Below, piece after piece: positions 43,504 through 52,202 of a DNA stretch of 64,000 bases (position 1 is the stretch's first letter; each line of letters begins with the position of its first letter). A program made the position numbers and the translations under genes. This DNA comes from Arthrobacter sp. Leaf337 (GTDB lineage: Bacteria; Actinomycetota; Actinomycetes; Actinomycetales; Micrococcaceae): assembly GCF_001423745.1 (NCBI RefSeq), contig NZ_LMPC01000007.1:1-64000 (forward strand), written 5' to 3'. The notes under the pieces were generated by a model that searched no databases, had not been told where the DNA came from, and saw nothing but the letters and a program-made list of their open reading frames with translations.

Positions 43504-44447
43504 TAGAGTGAAACCCCCCGGCGCTGGATGAGGCGCAGCTGGATGACGGAGATCAGCAAGGTGATCAGGAAGTAGATGACGGCGTTCGCCATCTGGTAGG
43601 AGTAGTCGCCGCCGGTGAAGCCGGAGAAGATGCGCATGGCCACGGACTGCGTTGCCATGCCGGGGCCGCCGCCGGTGAGGCCCACGATGATCTCATAGGT
43701 TCCGAGGAACCCTTTGAAGCCAAGGATCACATTGATCACGAGGTATCCCAGGATCAGCGGGAGCGTCAGGCTGAGGAACTGCCGGAAGCTGCCGGCACCG
43801 TCGAGGTCCGCGGCTTCGTAGACCTCGGAAGGCACGCTTTGGAGCCCTGCCAGGTAGATGATGGTGGCGCCGGGCGCCGCCTGCCACACCGTGACGAGGA
43901 CGATGGCGAGCCAGGCGAGGTTCTCGTTGGCGAGGATGCTCGTGGCCAGCGGGGTCACGCCGAACCGTTCAGCCAGCACCGGAAGCGTGTTGGAGAACAG
44001 GTAGTTGAACACGAAGGAGACGATCAGGGCGGAAAGCACCATGGGGATGAAGAACACGGTGCGGATGCCGGTGCGCCATTTGATCTTCGCGTTGAGGCCC
44101 AGGGCGATGGCGAGGGCCACGACGTTCACCACCACGGTGGTGGTCAGGGCGAACACAAACGTGAAGATGTACGACTGCAGGACGGCGGGGTCCTTGAAGA
44201 TGTTCACGTAGTTCATCAGCCCGATGAACTTCCAGTCGCCGTAGCCGGCGTAGTTGGTGAGGCTGAAGAAGACGCCCACGAGTGCCGGCAGGGTGATGAA
44301 GAAGGCAAACAGTGCCAGGACGGGCACCACCATCCAGTAATACGTGGGATCGATCCGGCTCTTAGACCGGACGGTGCCGGCGGCGGACGTGGGGTTGTTG
44401 GGTCCTGCGGGAGGGGCTGTCTGGGCCACCCGGGATGTTGTAGTCAT
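43503..44447 (-). CDS. Sugar ABC permease, MalF type
   Basis: A 314-aa permease with six helices (WMVVPVLALFAFFITLPALV first). The EAA loop is VYEAADLDGAGSFRQFLSLT followed by LPLILG. It pairs with the MalG-type gene downstream and the binding protein 25 nt upstream. CAGGAG lies 5 nt before ATG 44447. Confidence 0.94.
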   Translation of the reverse strand: MTTTSRVAQTAPPAGPNNPTSAAGTVRSKSRIDPTYYWMVVPVLALFAFFITLPALVGVFFSLTNYAGYGDWKFIGLMNYVNIFKDPAVLQSYIFTFVFALTTTVVVNVVALAIALGLNAKIKWRTGIRTVFFIPMVLSALIVSFVFNYLFSNTLPVLAERFGVTPLATSILANENLAWLAIVLVTVWQAAPGATIIYLAGLQSVPSEVYEAADLDGAGSFRQFLSLTLPLILGYLVINVILGFKGFLGTYEIIVGLTGGGPGMATQSVAMRIFSGFTGGDYSYQMANAVIYFLITLLISVIQLRLIQRRGVSL

Positions 44448-44472
44448 TGAGGCTCCTGGAATCGGGTGGGGG

Positions 44473-45774
44473 TCAGACCGCGGTACGCTCGGCGACGCGG
44501 CGCCATTCGTCGTCGAGGGCGGCGAGGAACTGCTCGCCGTTCTTGCTGTACACAAAGGACTGGATGTAGTTGTTCACGGGCACCGACGGCGGGAAGTAGG
44601 TGACAGCGCCCTGGAAGTAGCGCGCCTCCTGCACCGCTGCATTCAGTCCGCTGATCTGTGGATTGCTGACGGCAGGAGCGTCCGTGAGCGGTGAGAACGC
44701 CGCGTTCTTCTCGTTGTACGTGTTCACCACGGACGGTTCCAGCAGGTAGTTGACGAACCGCTGCGCCGCGGCCATGTTGGGCGTGTTCCGGGTGATGGAG
44801 AGCGCCATGTCCACGTTCACTCGGGCCTTGGTGTCCTCCGGGTTGTTGGTCACCGGCAGCGGGAAGCTTCCCAGCCTGATGTTCTTGTTGGCCGCCACAA
44901 GCTGTGAAAGCGCCCACGGCCCCTGCAGGTACATGGCCGCCTGCCCCTTGGCGAACGCGGCGTTGCCGTCCGCGTAGTTCTTGCTGGCCGCACCGTTCTG
45001 CGAGAACGAGGCGAGCTGGAGCATCTTGGGGAGGGCGGGGCCGAAGCTGTTGGCAAACGACTCGGGGGCATCCTTCGTGATCTTGGCACCCTTGGCGTTG
45101 AGCTTCGTGAAGAATTCCCCGACATCCAGCGCACCGCCGGCCGCGTAGTCGAACATGCCCTGGGCGAGGGTCCACGGATCCTTGTACGTCCCATAGATCG
45201 GCGCGATGCCGGCGGCTTTGAACTTCTCGCAGGCCGCAACGAAGCCGTCCCAGGTGGTGGGGACTGACACGCCCTGCGCCTCGAAGATGTCGCGGTTGTA
45301 GATGACGCCGGCCGCCGCAAGCGAGAACGGCAGGGCACTGGTCTCGGTCCCGTTGTACTGGCCCCAGGAGTTGACGAGCTCCTGCATCTTCGGGTCGATG
45401 GTCTTAGCCACGGGCATGTCAGAGAGGTCGGCGAAGATGCCCTTTTTGACGAAGTCGGCAGTGGCCTGGGCGAAGCCGCGGGTCACCACATCCGGCGGAT
45501 CGTTGCGGACGAGGCCCGGAACGAAGTTTCCCTCGTTGAAGTCCTGGACCACGCGGATGTCCGGGTTCAGTGCCTCGAAGTCTTTGATGACCTCGTTGAA
45601 GTGGTCCACCACCTCGGGTTTGTTCTGCATGAACCGGAGCGTGGTGACTCCGTTCTGTGCAGCGGGCGGGGCGCCGCAGCCGGAGAGGGGAACCATCAAG
45701 GCGGCCCCGGCGAGGCCGGCGGTCCGGAGCAGGGAACGCCTGCTGAGCAGTGATGCGGGTAGGGCCGCGTTCAC
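44473..45774 (-). CDS. Sugar ABC binding lipoprotein with Tat-type signal
   Basis: A 433-aa CUT1 binding protein. The signal has a twin-arginine motif (SRRSLLRTAGLAGAALMVPL) and lipobox L-S-G-C, so it may be exported folded by Tat and lipidated. The mature part follows the MalE fold (FNEVIKDFEALNPDIRVVQD; late Trp/Tyr sugar contacts). GTG 45774 is chosen because it overlaps the stop of a small upstream frame that carries the only good ribosome site. The GH13 neighbour suggests alpha-glucosides as cargo. Confidence 0.87.
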   Translation of the reverse strand: MNAALPASLLSRRSLLRTAGLAGAALMVPLSGCGAPPAAQNGVTTLRFMQNKPEVVDHFNEVIKDFEALNPDIRVVQDFNEGNFVPGLVRNDPPDVVTRGFAQATADFVKKGIFADLSDMPVAKTIDPKMQELVNSWGQYNGTETSALPFSLAAAGVIYNRDIFEAQGVSVPTTWDGFVAACEKFKAAGIAPIYGTYKDPWTLAQGMFDYAAGGALDVGEFFTKLNAKGAKITKDAPESFANSFGPALPKMLQLASFSQNGAASKNYADGNAAFAKGQAAMYLQGPWALSQLVAANKNIRLGSFPLPVTNNPEDTKARVNVDMALSITRNTPNMAAAQRFVNYLLEPSVVNTYNEKNAAFSPLTDAPAVSNPQISGLNAAVQEARYFQGAVTYFPPSVPVNNYIQSFVYSKNGEQFLAALDDEWRRVAERTAV

Positions 45775-45851
45775 AGGGCGGGGGCTGACGTGCGGTGGTG
45801 AGTGGGCTGTGCCTGCGGTGCGGGCTGGCAGTGCTTCAGGATGCGGTTCAC
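45771..45851 (-). CDS. 26-codon upstream frame coupled to the binding-protein gene
   Basis: AAAGGAG lies 6 nt before GTG 45851, which opens 26 codons (VNRILKHCQPAPQAQPTHHR and 6 more) ending at TGA 45771. That TGA overlaps the GTG of the binding protein (GTGA). The downstream start has no site of its own, so the small frame may set its translation. A frame error in the signal region is an alternative. Confidence 0.4.
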   Translation of the reverse strand: MNRILKHCQPAPQAQPTHHRTSAPAL

Positions 45852-45940
45852 AGTTGCTCCTTTGCAAAAGGCTGAGTGAAGGGCTGGGAGTAGAGCCTGC
45901 AGTCGGCGGCCGTCCGGTCCACGATGCTCTAAGTTTATAT

Positions 45941-45959
45941 GGAATCTAAATTTAGTTCC
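45941..45959. promoter_or_regulatory. Putative ROK operator between divergent genes
   Basis: GGAATCTAAATTTAGTTCC is a near-perfect inverted repeat centred on CTAAATTTAG in an AT-rich stretch of otherwise GC-rich DNA. It lies 41 nt upstream of the ROK gene and 90 nt from the small frame before the binding protein, so one site could serve both directions. Confidence 0.6.
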
Positions 45960-45999
45960 TCAAGTATTATGTGGTGCAAAGCACAGAGAGGTCAACACC

Positions 46000-47202
46000 A
46001 TGTCGGAAATGACGGCGGCAACGCCCCAGCTGCTGCGCCGTGTGAGCGCCGGGGCAGTGCTTGAGTTCATGCGCGCTTCCCAGGCGGTGACGGTCACGGA
46101 GGTCATGGAAGCCACGGGACTCACGCGGGCCACCGCCATTGCCGTCTGTGAGGACCTCATGCAGCGCGGCTGGATCAGAGAGCTGGAAAACCAGCGGGCC
46201 TTCGGCGGCTACCAGAAGGGAAGGCCGGCGCGCCGGTTCGAGCTCAACGAGCGCGCAGGGTGCGTCCTGGGCATGGACGTGGGCATTTCCAAAGCCACGG
46301 TGGTGGTGTCCGATCTCCGCGGCAGGGCCCTGGGCCGGTCCAGCCAGCCGTTCGCAGGTGCCGAGATCTCGGCGGAAGAACGGGTCGCCGTCGTCGACCG
46401 GACCGCCTTGATGGCCCTCCACAGCGTCGGTGCCTCCCCCGACTCCGTGCTCGCCGTTGGTGCCGGAATCGCCGCACCCGTGGACCGCAACGGGGATGTG
46501 CTGGTGACCCAGCACTTCTGGGGACTGTTCGACGTCGGCCTGAAGGCTGCGCTCAAGGACCTGCACGGCTGGACAGTCCTCCTGGAAAACGACGCCAACC
46601 TCGCCGCCCTGGGTGAGCGCTGGCGCGGTGCGGCGGCCGGCGTGGACGACGTCGTCGTGATTCTCGCCAGTGAACGCCTCGGTTCGGGAGTGATCGACGG
46701 CGGGCGGCTGCTGCACGGCCGTGCCGGCGGTGCCGGCGAGCTTGCGTTCCTTGACATGGTGGAGGGTGTCGGCGACACCTTCGGCATCGCTGCCCTGGCC
46801 CGCGTCTGGGCTGCCGAAGCCCTTGCAGGGAAGGCCAGGACCCTGCTCCGGGAGCACGCAGGCGACGGCGTCGAGGCGGAGCATGTTTTTGCCGCGGCCG
46901 CCGCGGGGGATGGCGTTGCCCTGGCAATCCTCGACCGGCTGGCGGACAGGATGGCCAGGGTTATCGGGGCCGTGGCCACTATCATCAACCCCGAGCTGGT
47001 GGTGATTGGCGGCGCCGTGGCAAATTCGGCAGGCGTGCTGCTGGGACCTATCGCTGAACGCCTGCCCGGGTACACCGCCACTCCCCCGGCTGTGGCGGCG
47101 TCCCCGCTGGGCGACTCAATCGTTACCGTGGGTGCCGTCCGCTGCGCCCTGGACTTCGTGGAGAAGAACACGCTTGACCTGGAGCTCGCGGCGCCCGCCT
47201 AG
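46000..47202 (+). CDS. ROK-family transcriptional repressor
   Basis: A 400-aa ROK (NagC/XylR-type) regulator: N-terminal winged helix (about 1-75; AVTVTEVMEATGLTRATAIA) and a sugar-kinase-like domain (VLGMDVGISKATVVVSDLRG; LLENDANLAALGERWRGAAA; HGRAGGAGELAFLDMVEG). The usual zinc-site Cys cluster of ROK proteins (C-x-C-G-x-x-G-C) is not visible. It is divergent from the alpha-glucoside transport operon and probably represses it until a sugar binds. Confidence 0.92.
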   Translation: MSEMTAATPQLLRRVSAGAVLEFMRASQAVTVTEVMEATGLTRATAIAVCEDLMQRGWIRELENQRAFGGYQKGRPARRFELNERAGCVLGMDVGISKATVVVSDLRGRALGRSSQPFAGAEISAEERVAVVDRTALMALHSVGASPDSVLAVGAGIAAPVDRNGDVLVTQHFWGLFDVGLKAALKDLHGWTVLLENDANLAALGERWRGAAAGVDDVVVILASERLGSGVIDGGRLLHGRAGGAGELAFLDMVEGVGDTFGIAALARVWAAEALAGKARTLLREHAGDGVEAEHVFAAAAAGDGVALAILDRLADRMARVIGAVATIINPELVVIGGAVANSAGVLLGPIAERLPGYTATPPAVAASPLGDSIVTVGAVRCALDFVEKNTLDLELAAPA

Positions 47203-47247
47203 GCATCGTCGCCCCAAGCAGGCCCGTCCCAGGCTGCCAGTCCAGAA

Positions 47248-47304
47248 AGCGCGAACGGACAGTTGAGGCCCCGGATTCCGGGGCCTCAACTGTCCGTTCG
47301 CGCT
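47248..47304. repeat. 57-bp intergenic palindrome, family B
   Basis: A perfect 27-bp inverted repeat starting AGCGCGAACGGACAGTTGAG around an ATT loop, between the convergent ROK and antiporter genes. The right arm resembles the decayed copy at 5929-5971. It would fold into a very stable hairpin and may terminate both genes. Confidence 0.9.
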
Positions 47305-47308
47305 GATC

Positions 47309-48880
47309 CTACTCCGGCATGATCATGGTGCGCAGGTCCAGCTGGCGCAGCACACGGTCCGCGACTTCCGGATCCATGTCCGGTTCGTTCCGGGCGGCCA
47401 CCACTTCCTGGCGGGCGGCATCAAGCGCAACAGTCTGCACGGCGATGGCCAGTTCCCGCCCGCGCTGGCGTTTCTCGTCCAGGGTTTCGTGCCGGAGGCT
47501 TCCATCCAGCAGTTCGGCGTGCAGCCTCGTCATCTTTTCCTTGACGAGCGCCACTTTCTCCGGCGGGAGCTCCTTGACGAGGTCGTTGTCCTTCAGGGCT
47601 GCGATGGCGGCCTGCTGGGCGCGTTTGGCCAGGACCCGGGCCGCGTCCCGTTCTTCCGAACCGTCTCCGCTGGCCTTCAGGACTTTCATCAGCCAGGGCA
47701 GCGTCAGGCCGGGCAGCACCAGTGTGGCCAGCAGTACCGCGCAGGCGATGACCAGCAGCTGGTCCCGGGCAGGGAACGGCGTGCCGTCGGCCAGCGTCAG
47801 GGGCAGGGCAAGGGCCAGCGCCAGGGTGGCGAGGCCCCGCATGCCGCACCAGGTCAGGATGAGGACCTCCTTGGCGGACGTGGGCTGCAGGAGGTTCTCC
47901 CGCTTCCGCGCCGAGGCCGCCAGCAGGGCCAGCCACAGGAAACGGACCGCAAACACGATGACGCACACCACCACCGCGGTGCCGATCATGCCGTAGATCT
48001 CCGTGCCCTCGTCATGGATGACCTGGCGGATCTCCAGCCCCACCAGCCCGAAGGCCAGCCCGGTTACCAGCAGCTCCACCACGTCCCAGAAGGCCGTGCG
48101 GGTGACCCGTTCGGCGGCGTCCTGCGGCCGCGAGTGCCGCTTCATCTCCAGGGCGGTAACCACGACGGCGATCACGCCTGAGGCGTGCACCTCTTCCGCC
48201 AGGATGTAGGCGGCAAAAGGCACCACCAGGGTGACCGCGCTGCGCGCCACCATGGAGGTCACCAGCCGCGTGATCAGCGCCGTGACCCAGCCCATGGCGA
48301 TGCCGACCAGCACCGCAACCGCAGCCCCCACCACGAACTTGAGGACGACGTCGGGCCCTATCCTGCTGCCCGAAACGGTGGCGGCCACGGCAGCCTGGAA
48401 AATGACGATGGCGGCGGCGTCGTTGAAGAGGCCCTCGCTTTGCAGGACCGTGATGAGCCGCCGTGGCATGTGCACGCGGCCGGCGACGGATTCGACGGCC
48501 ACCGGGTCCGGCGGAGCCACCATGGCGCCCAGGGCGATCGCGGCGGGAATTCCGATGCCCGGGATCATCAGCCAGGCAGCCCCTGCCACGGCAGCGGTGG
48601 ACACGACCACCAGGGCCACCGCGAGCATGATCAGCGTGCGCCAGCGGACCCGGAACACGGCCCAGGAGCTGCGCTGGGCCGTCGCGAACAGCAGCGGGGG
48701 CAGGAAGATGGGCAGGATCAGCTCCGGCGAGATGTCCATTTCAGGAAAGCCGGGGATGAAGGTCAGCGATGCCGCCAGGATCAGCATGAGCACGGGATAG
48801 GGCAGCCGGAGCTTATCCCCCAGACCCACCGCCACCACCGTGGCAAGCAGCAGTCCGATAATCAGTGCCAACTGGTCCAT
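47309..48880 (-). CDS. NhaP/CPA1-type Na+/H+ antiporter
   Basis: A 523-aa antiporter with about 12 helices: LAASLTFIPGFPEMDISPEL, IFLPPLLFATAQRSSW, the ion-site GAMVAPPDPVAVESVAGRVH (usual acidic residue in DPVA) and SEGLFNDAAAIVIFQAAVAA (ND motif of CPA1). A cytoplasmic helical tail of about 110 residues follows. It exchanges Na+ or K+ for protons. ATG 48880 has GGAAAG upstream, and matches the family start. Confidence 0.92.
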   Translation of the reverse strand: MDQLALIIGLLLATVVAVGLGDKLRLPYPVLMLILAASLTFIPGFPEMDISPELILPIFLPPLLFATAQRSSWAVFRVRWRTLIMLAVALVVVSTAAVAGAAWLMIPGIGIPAAIALGAMVAPPDPVAVESVAGRVHMPRRLITVLQSEGLFNDAAAIVIFQAAVAATVSGSRIGPDVVLKFVVGAAVAVLVGIAMGWVTALITRLVTSMVARSAVTLVVPFAAYILAEEVHASGVIAVVVTALEMKRHSRPQDAAERVTRTAFWDVVELLVTGLAFGLVGLEIRQVIHDEGTEIYGMIGTAVVVCVIVFAVRFLWLALLAASARKRENLLQPTSAKEVLILTWCGMRGLATLALALALPLTLADGTPFPARDQLLVIACAVLLATLVLPGLTLPWLMKVLKASGDGSEERDAARVLAKRAQQAAIAALKDNDLVKELPPEKVALVKEKMTRLHAELLDGSLRHETLDEKRQRGRELAIAVQTVALDAARQEVVAARNEPDMDPEVADRVLRQLDLRTMIMPE

Positions 48881-48984
48881 AGGCTCACTTTCCCCGAAGT
48901 GGAGGCGCCGCAGTGCTCTGCAGGCGCCTCCTCCCACGATATCGGGTGCGGGCCGGTGGGTACTCCGTGTTCAGGCGGCGGGGC

Positions 48985-49644
48985 CTACTGCGCCGGCTGC
49001 AGCGCCGCTGCGACGGGCAGGGTGCCGTCCCGGAACTCGATGGTGCGTCCGGCGGTTTCCGGCAAGCCCAGGACGGCAGCGGTAACGAGTGCCACATTTG
49101 CCCGTGATGTGGCGGTGCCGGCGGAGGTGTCCGCCGGATCGACGTCGATGAGGCCGTTGCCGGGGCCGTCCGTCAGGGTTCCGGGGCCAAGGATGGTCCA
49201 GGCCAGGTCCGTGCTGCGCAGGTGCTGGTCCGCGGCGGCCTTCGCCTCGGCGTAAGCGTGGAAGCTGTTGTCCGCCGGGACTCCGTGGTCCGGTCCGGCG
49301 CCGAAGTAGGACACCATGACGTAACGCCCGACGCCGGCTTCCGCCGCCGCCTCCATCGAACGGATGGCCGCGTCCCGGTCCACCGCATAGGTGCGGTCGG
49401 GGCTGCCGCCGCCGGCGCCGGCGGACCACACCACGGCGTCCTGGCCGCTGAGGGCGGCGGCGAGTTCCGCCGTCGTCGAGTGTTCAACATCCAGGACCGA
49501 GGGCGAGGCGCCCGTTGCCGCGACGTCCTCCGTATGGTCCGGGTTGCGGAAGAAGGACGTGACGTCCTCTCCCTCCGTGGCGAGAATCCTGGCCAGTTCC
49601 AAAGCCACTTTGCCGTGGCCGCCGATGATTGCGATGCGCGTCAT
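48985..49644 (-). CDS. NmrA/YwnB-like NAD(P)-binding protein
   Basis: A 219-aa atypical short-chain dehydrogenase: the Rossmann loop MTRIAIIGGHGKVALELARI (G-x-x-G-x-V), a middle part AVVWSAGAGGGSPDRTYAVD and VGRYVMVSYFGAGP with no clear Tyr-x-x-x-Lys catalytic pair. Such proteins often sense NADP or redox state rather than act as enzymes. A leaderless-type box precedes its ATG. Confidence 0.88.
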   Translation of the reverse strand: MTRIAIIGGHGKVALELARILATEGEDVTSFFRNPDHTEDVAATGASPSVLDVEHSTTAELAAALSGQDAVVWSAGAGGGSPDRTYAVDRDAAIRSMEAAAEAGVGRYVMVSYFGAGPDHGVPADNSFHAYAEAKAAADQHLRSTDLAWTILGPGTLTDGPGNGLIDVDPADTSAGTATSRANVALVTAAVLGLPETAGRTIEFRDGTLPVAAALQPAQ

Positions 49645-49650
49645 TGACCC

Positions 49651-49656
49651 AGCTTA
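49651..49656 (-). promoter_or_regulatory. Leaderless-type -10 box
   Basis: Minus-strand TAAGCT lies 6 nt before ATG 49644, overlapping the stop of the upstream gene. Confidence 0.5.
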
Positions 49657-50595
49657 CGAGTACCTGAGGCTGAGGAGCATGGTCTTCAGCTGCGCATATC
49701 GTTCGCTCCCCATCCATTCCCGCGCCGCATCTGGCGTGGCGAAGGCGGGCTGTTTTTCGAAGTCGAACACGACATAGGCCGACATGACGCCGCTGGGCAG
49801 GCGGATCTGGTTGGTGCCGGAGCTGTCCTGGGCGGGCAGGAATTCCTGCGCCAGCCTGACGTCCATGAAGTAGTAGGCGGGGGTGCTGTCCGCGGGCTCC
49901 GCGGGGTCCGGCATCCCGGGATAGGTAACGGGGAGGATCTGGTCAGCGGCGAAACCGAACTCGGCAGGGTTCCCAGACGTGTCCGTGATGCCTGGTACGG
50001 GCGCATGGTCAAGAACAGTGCGCTTGACGCTGCCTGCCGCCCCGTCGCCGTACATCCCGCTGAGGACCCGGGCCACCTCCGCGCCGGCGTCGTCAGTCAC
50101 CACCGCGACGACGGCCCCGGCCTTCGCCTCCTCAGTCAGGTACGGTCCCTGTTCCGTCCGGACACTCCACTCCCGCGGATGCGAGAACGACAGGTGCCCG
50201 TCAGGGAAGACAAAGGTTCCGAGGGCTGCGGGCCGGGCCGGCGCCGTTGACGGTGTTGCCGGGGGCGTCGCCGGCGGCGTCGCTGCTGTCGGCGTCGCCG
50301 TCGGGTTTTCCGATGCGGTGACGGTCGTGGCCGGTCCTGGCGCGGACGTCACCGGACCGAGGTTGGTGGCCGCCAGCACACCGGCGGTGACCGCGGCAGC
50401 TGCCAAGGTGATCACGCCGGCCAGGCGTGCGCGCCGCAGCCTGCGTTCCTCGAGCGAGGTTGCTCCCGCCGGGAGTCGGTCGCTGAACGCGGCCGGTGCG
50501 GACAGCATCCGACGGAGCGCCGCTTCACCGTCGGGAGTGGACGGATCGTTGCGCACGGGATCGGTCGCGGAAATCCTGTTCTTGATCGGATCCAT
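49654..50595 (-). CDS. Single-span membrane protein, probable sigma-factor partner
   Basis: A 313-aa protein: about 55 cytoplasmic residues, one helix (LAGVITLAAAAVTAGVLAAT), a Thr/Pro linker (PTAATPPATPPATPSTAPAR) and an extracytoplasmic domain of about 190 residues (FVFPDGHLSFSHPREWSVRT). It starts 1 nt after the sigma-factor stop. The position suggests an anti-sigma or signalling role, but the zinc H-x-x-x-C-x-x-C motif of anti-sigma factors is absent, so the class is uncertain. Confidence 0.78.
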   Translation of the reverse strand: MDPIKNRISATDPVRNDPSTPDGEAALRRMLSAPAAFSDRLPAGATSLEERRLRRARLAGVITLAAAAVTAGVLAATNLGPVTSAPGPATTVTASENPTATPTAATPPATPPATPSTAPARPAALGTFVFPDGHLSFSHPREWSVRTEQGPYLTEEAKAGAVVAVVTDDAGAEVARVLSGMYGDGAAGSVKRTVLDHAPVPGITDTSGNPAEFGFAADQILPVTYPGMPDPAEPADSTPAYYFMDVRLAQEFLPAQDSSGTNQIRLPSGVMSAYVVFDFEKQPAFATPDAAREWMGSERYAQLKTMLLSLRYS

Positions 50596-50596
50596 T

Positions 50597-51106
50597 TCAG
50601 GCACCCATCCTCTGTGTGATCGATTCTGCGCCCGCAGGCATGTTTTTCCGGAACGCCGCCCGCGCCCGGTGCAGGCGGACCTTGGCGGCGGACTCGCTGC
50701 ACTGCAGCACACCGGCGATCTCCGCCGTGCCCAAGCCGTCCCAGTAGGCCAGCTGGAGAATGTCCCGGTCTTTCTCCCGCAGACCGGCCAGGGCATCATG
50801 CACGGCCAGGTTCTCGGATCCGTCTCCGAAACTCAGGACCGCCGTGGCACGCAGCCTCTCCTGCAGCGCCCGCTGGCGGTCACGGCTCCGGTACGCATTA
50901 CCGATCAGGTTCCGGGCAATCGACAACAGCCAGGCGATCTCGGGGCCCTGCTCGTCAGTTTCTTTCTGCCACACCACACGAAAGACATCGGCAGCGATTT
51001 CCTCCGCCACCTCCGGGGATTCCACCCTCCGGCGCACGAACCTGAAAACGGCTGGATAGCTGTCTTTGTGTAACGCGATAAACGCCAGTTCACGCTCGGA
51101 AAGCAC
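50597..51106 (-). CDS. ECF-type RNA polymerase sigma factor
   Basis: A 169-aa sigma-70-family factor: region 2 (YPAVFRFVRRRVESPEVAEE, AADVFRVVWQKE, IAWLLSIARNLIGNAYRSRD) and region 4 (LREKDRDILQLAYWDGLGTA, then EIAGVLQCSESAAKVRLHRA). It directs polymerase to a small regulon, probably including this operon. GTG 51106 is chosen, with GGGGGA 4 nt upstream. Its membrane partner follows directly. Confidence 0.93.
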   Translation of the reverse strand: MLSERELAFIALHKDSYPAVFRFVRRRVESPEVAEEIAADVFRVVWQKETDEQGPEIAWLLSIARNLIGNAYRSRDRQRALQERLRATAVLSFGDGSENLAVHDALAGLREKDRDILQLAYWDGLGTAEIAGVLQCSESAAKVRLHRARAAFRKNMPAGAESITQRMGA

Positions 51107-51226
51107 GATATCCCCCTGGTGAGTAGTCCTGAGCCGCCCTCTATCCGTATTGTTTCCGGACCGCCGCCACCCGTTACGCAAGTCCCAGGAAATTTTCGGC
51201 CTTCCCCGGGCCGGCGTCGTCCAGGA

Positions 51227-52057
51227 TCACCGCTGCGAGGGAACGTGGCCGGTGCCGGGCGCAGGCCGCTGCGTGACGACGAACTGCTGTGCCAGGGTCC
51301 AGAGGTTGGAAACGGTCCAGTAGATCAGGACACCGATGGGGAAGACGATTCCACCGGCCCCGAAGACGACGGGAAGGATGTAAAGGATCATCTTCTGCTG
51401 CATCAGGACCGGACCTGACGGCACTTCCTCGGACGGGGTCCTGGCCATGATCAGCTTCTGCGTGAAGAACTGTGCCGCCGTCATGGCCAGGATCATCACG
51501 ATCGAGAGGGTCCAAACAGCCACCACATTGCCGCCAGCAGGCGTGCCGTGAAGCAGGGTGGCGGACAGCGGGGCACCGAAGATGCTGGACTGATCGAACT
51601 GGACAACTTGTTCGTGGCTCATGGCGCCAATGCCGGCACCCCTATCGCGGGCCGCCGTGATGCCGGAGAGCACCTGGAAGAGGGCCAGGAAGAAGGGCGT
51701 CTGGATCAGCAGGGGCAGGCACGCCGAGAACGGGTTGGTTCCGTGCTTCTTGTAGAGCTCCATCTGCTCCCGCGCCATGGCCTGGCGGGACAGCTGGTCC
51801 GTCTTGCCCTTGTACTTGTCCTGCAGCTTCTTCAGGTCCGGCTGCAGGAGGCGCATGCGGCGCTGGGCGTTGACCTGTTTCAGGAACACGGGGATCAGCG
51901 CGGCGCGGATGACCAGTACCAGCCCGATGATGGCGAGCGTCCAGGTCCAGCCGCTGGCGGCGGGCATGCCGAGGGTTCCCAGCCCTTCGTGGAAGCCCAC
52001 GATGATGACGGAAACCAGCCACTTGAACGGAAGCATGATTGCTTCAATGAAGTCCAC
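51227..52057 (-). CDS. yidC: YidC/Oxa1-family membrane insertase
   Basis: A 276-aa insertase with five helices: the core LVLVIRAALIPVFLKQVNAQ (groove Arg), then RRMRLLQPDLKKLQDKYKGK cytoplasmic hairpin, NPFSACLPLLIQTPFFLALF and LYILPVVFGAGGIVFPIGVL. It lacks the rnpA-rpmH-yidC context seen at the chromosomal origin, so it is probably a second copy. GTG 52057 start. Confidence 0.92.
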   Translation of the reverse strand: MDFIEAIMLPFKWLVSVIIVGFHEGLGTLGMPAASGWTWTLAIIGLVLVIRAALIPVFLKQVNAQRRMRLLQPDLKKLQDKYKGKTDQLSRQAMAREQMELYKKHGTNPFSACLPLLIQTPFFLALFQVLSGITAARDRGAGIGAMSHEQVVQFDQSSIFGAPLSATLLHGTPAGGNVVAVWTLSIVMILAMTAAQFFTQKLIMARTPSEEVPSGPVLMQQKMILYILPVVFGAGGIVFPIGVLIYWTVSNLWTLAQQFVVTQRPAPGTGHVPSQR

Positions 52058-52163
52058 TGAGATCCCCGTCCGCCAGTTGCTGCAAAGCTACTGCGAATCG
52101 TGGCGCTTGTCACGGTGCAGGACTGCGGCACGTCCGCCCGCTGGACCGGAAGGGAGAACAGGA

Positions 52164-52196
52164 AAGCCCCCGGAATCTCAAGGATTCCGGGGGCTT
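52164..52196 (-). terminator. Terminator after the tRNA pair
   Basis: AAGCCCCCGGAATC and its complement form a 14-bp stem around TCAAG, 7 nt after the 3' end of tRNA-Met on the minus strand. Confidence 0.8.
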
Positions 52197-52202
52197 GTCC
52201 TG

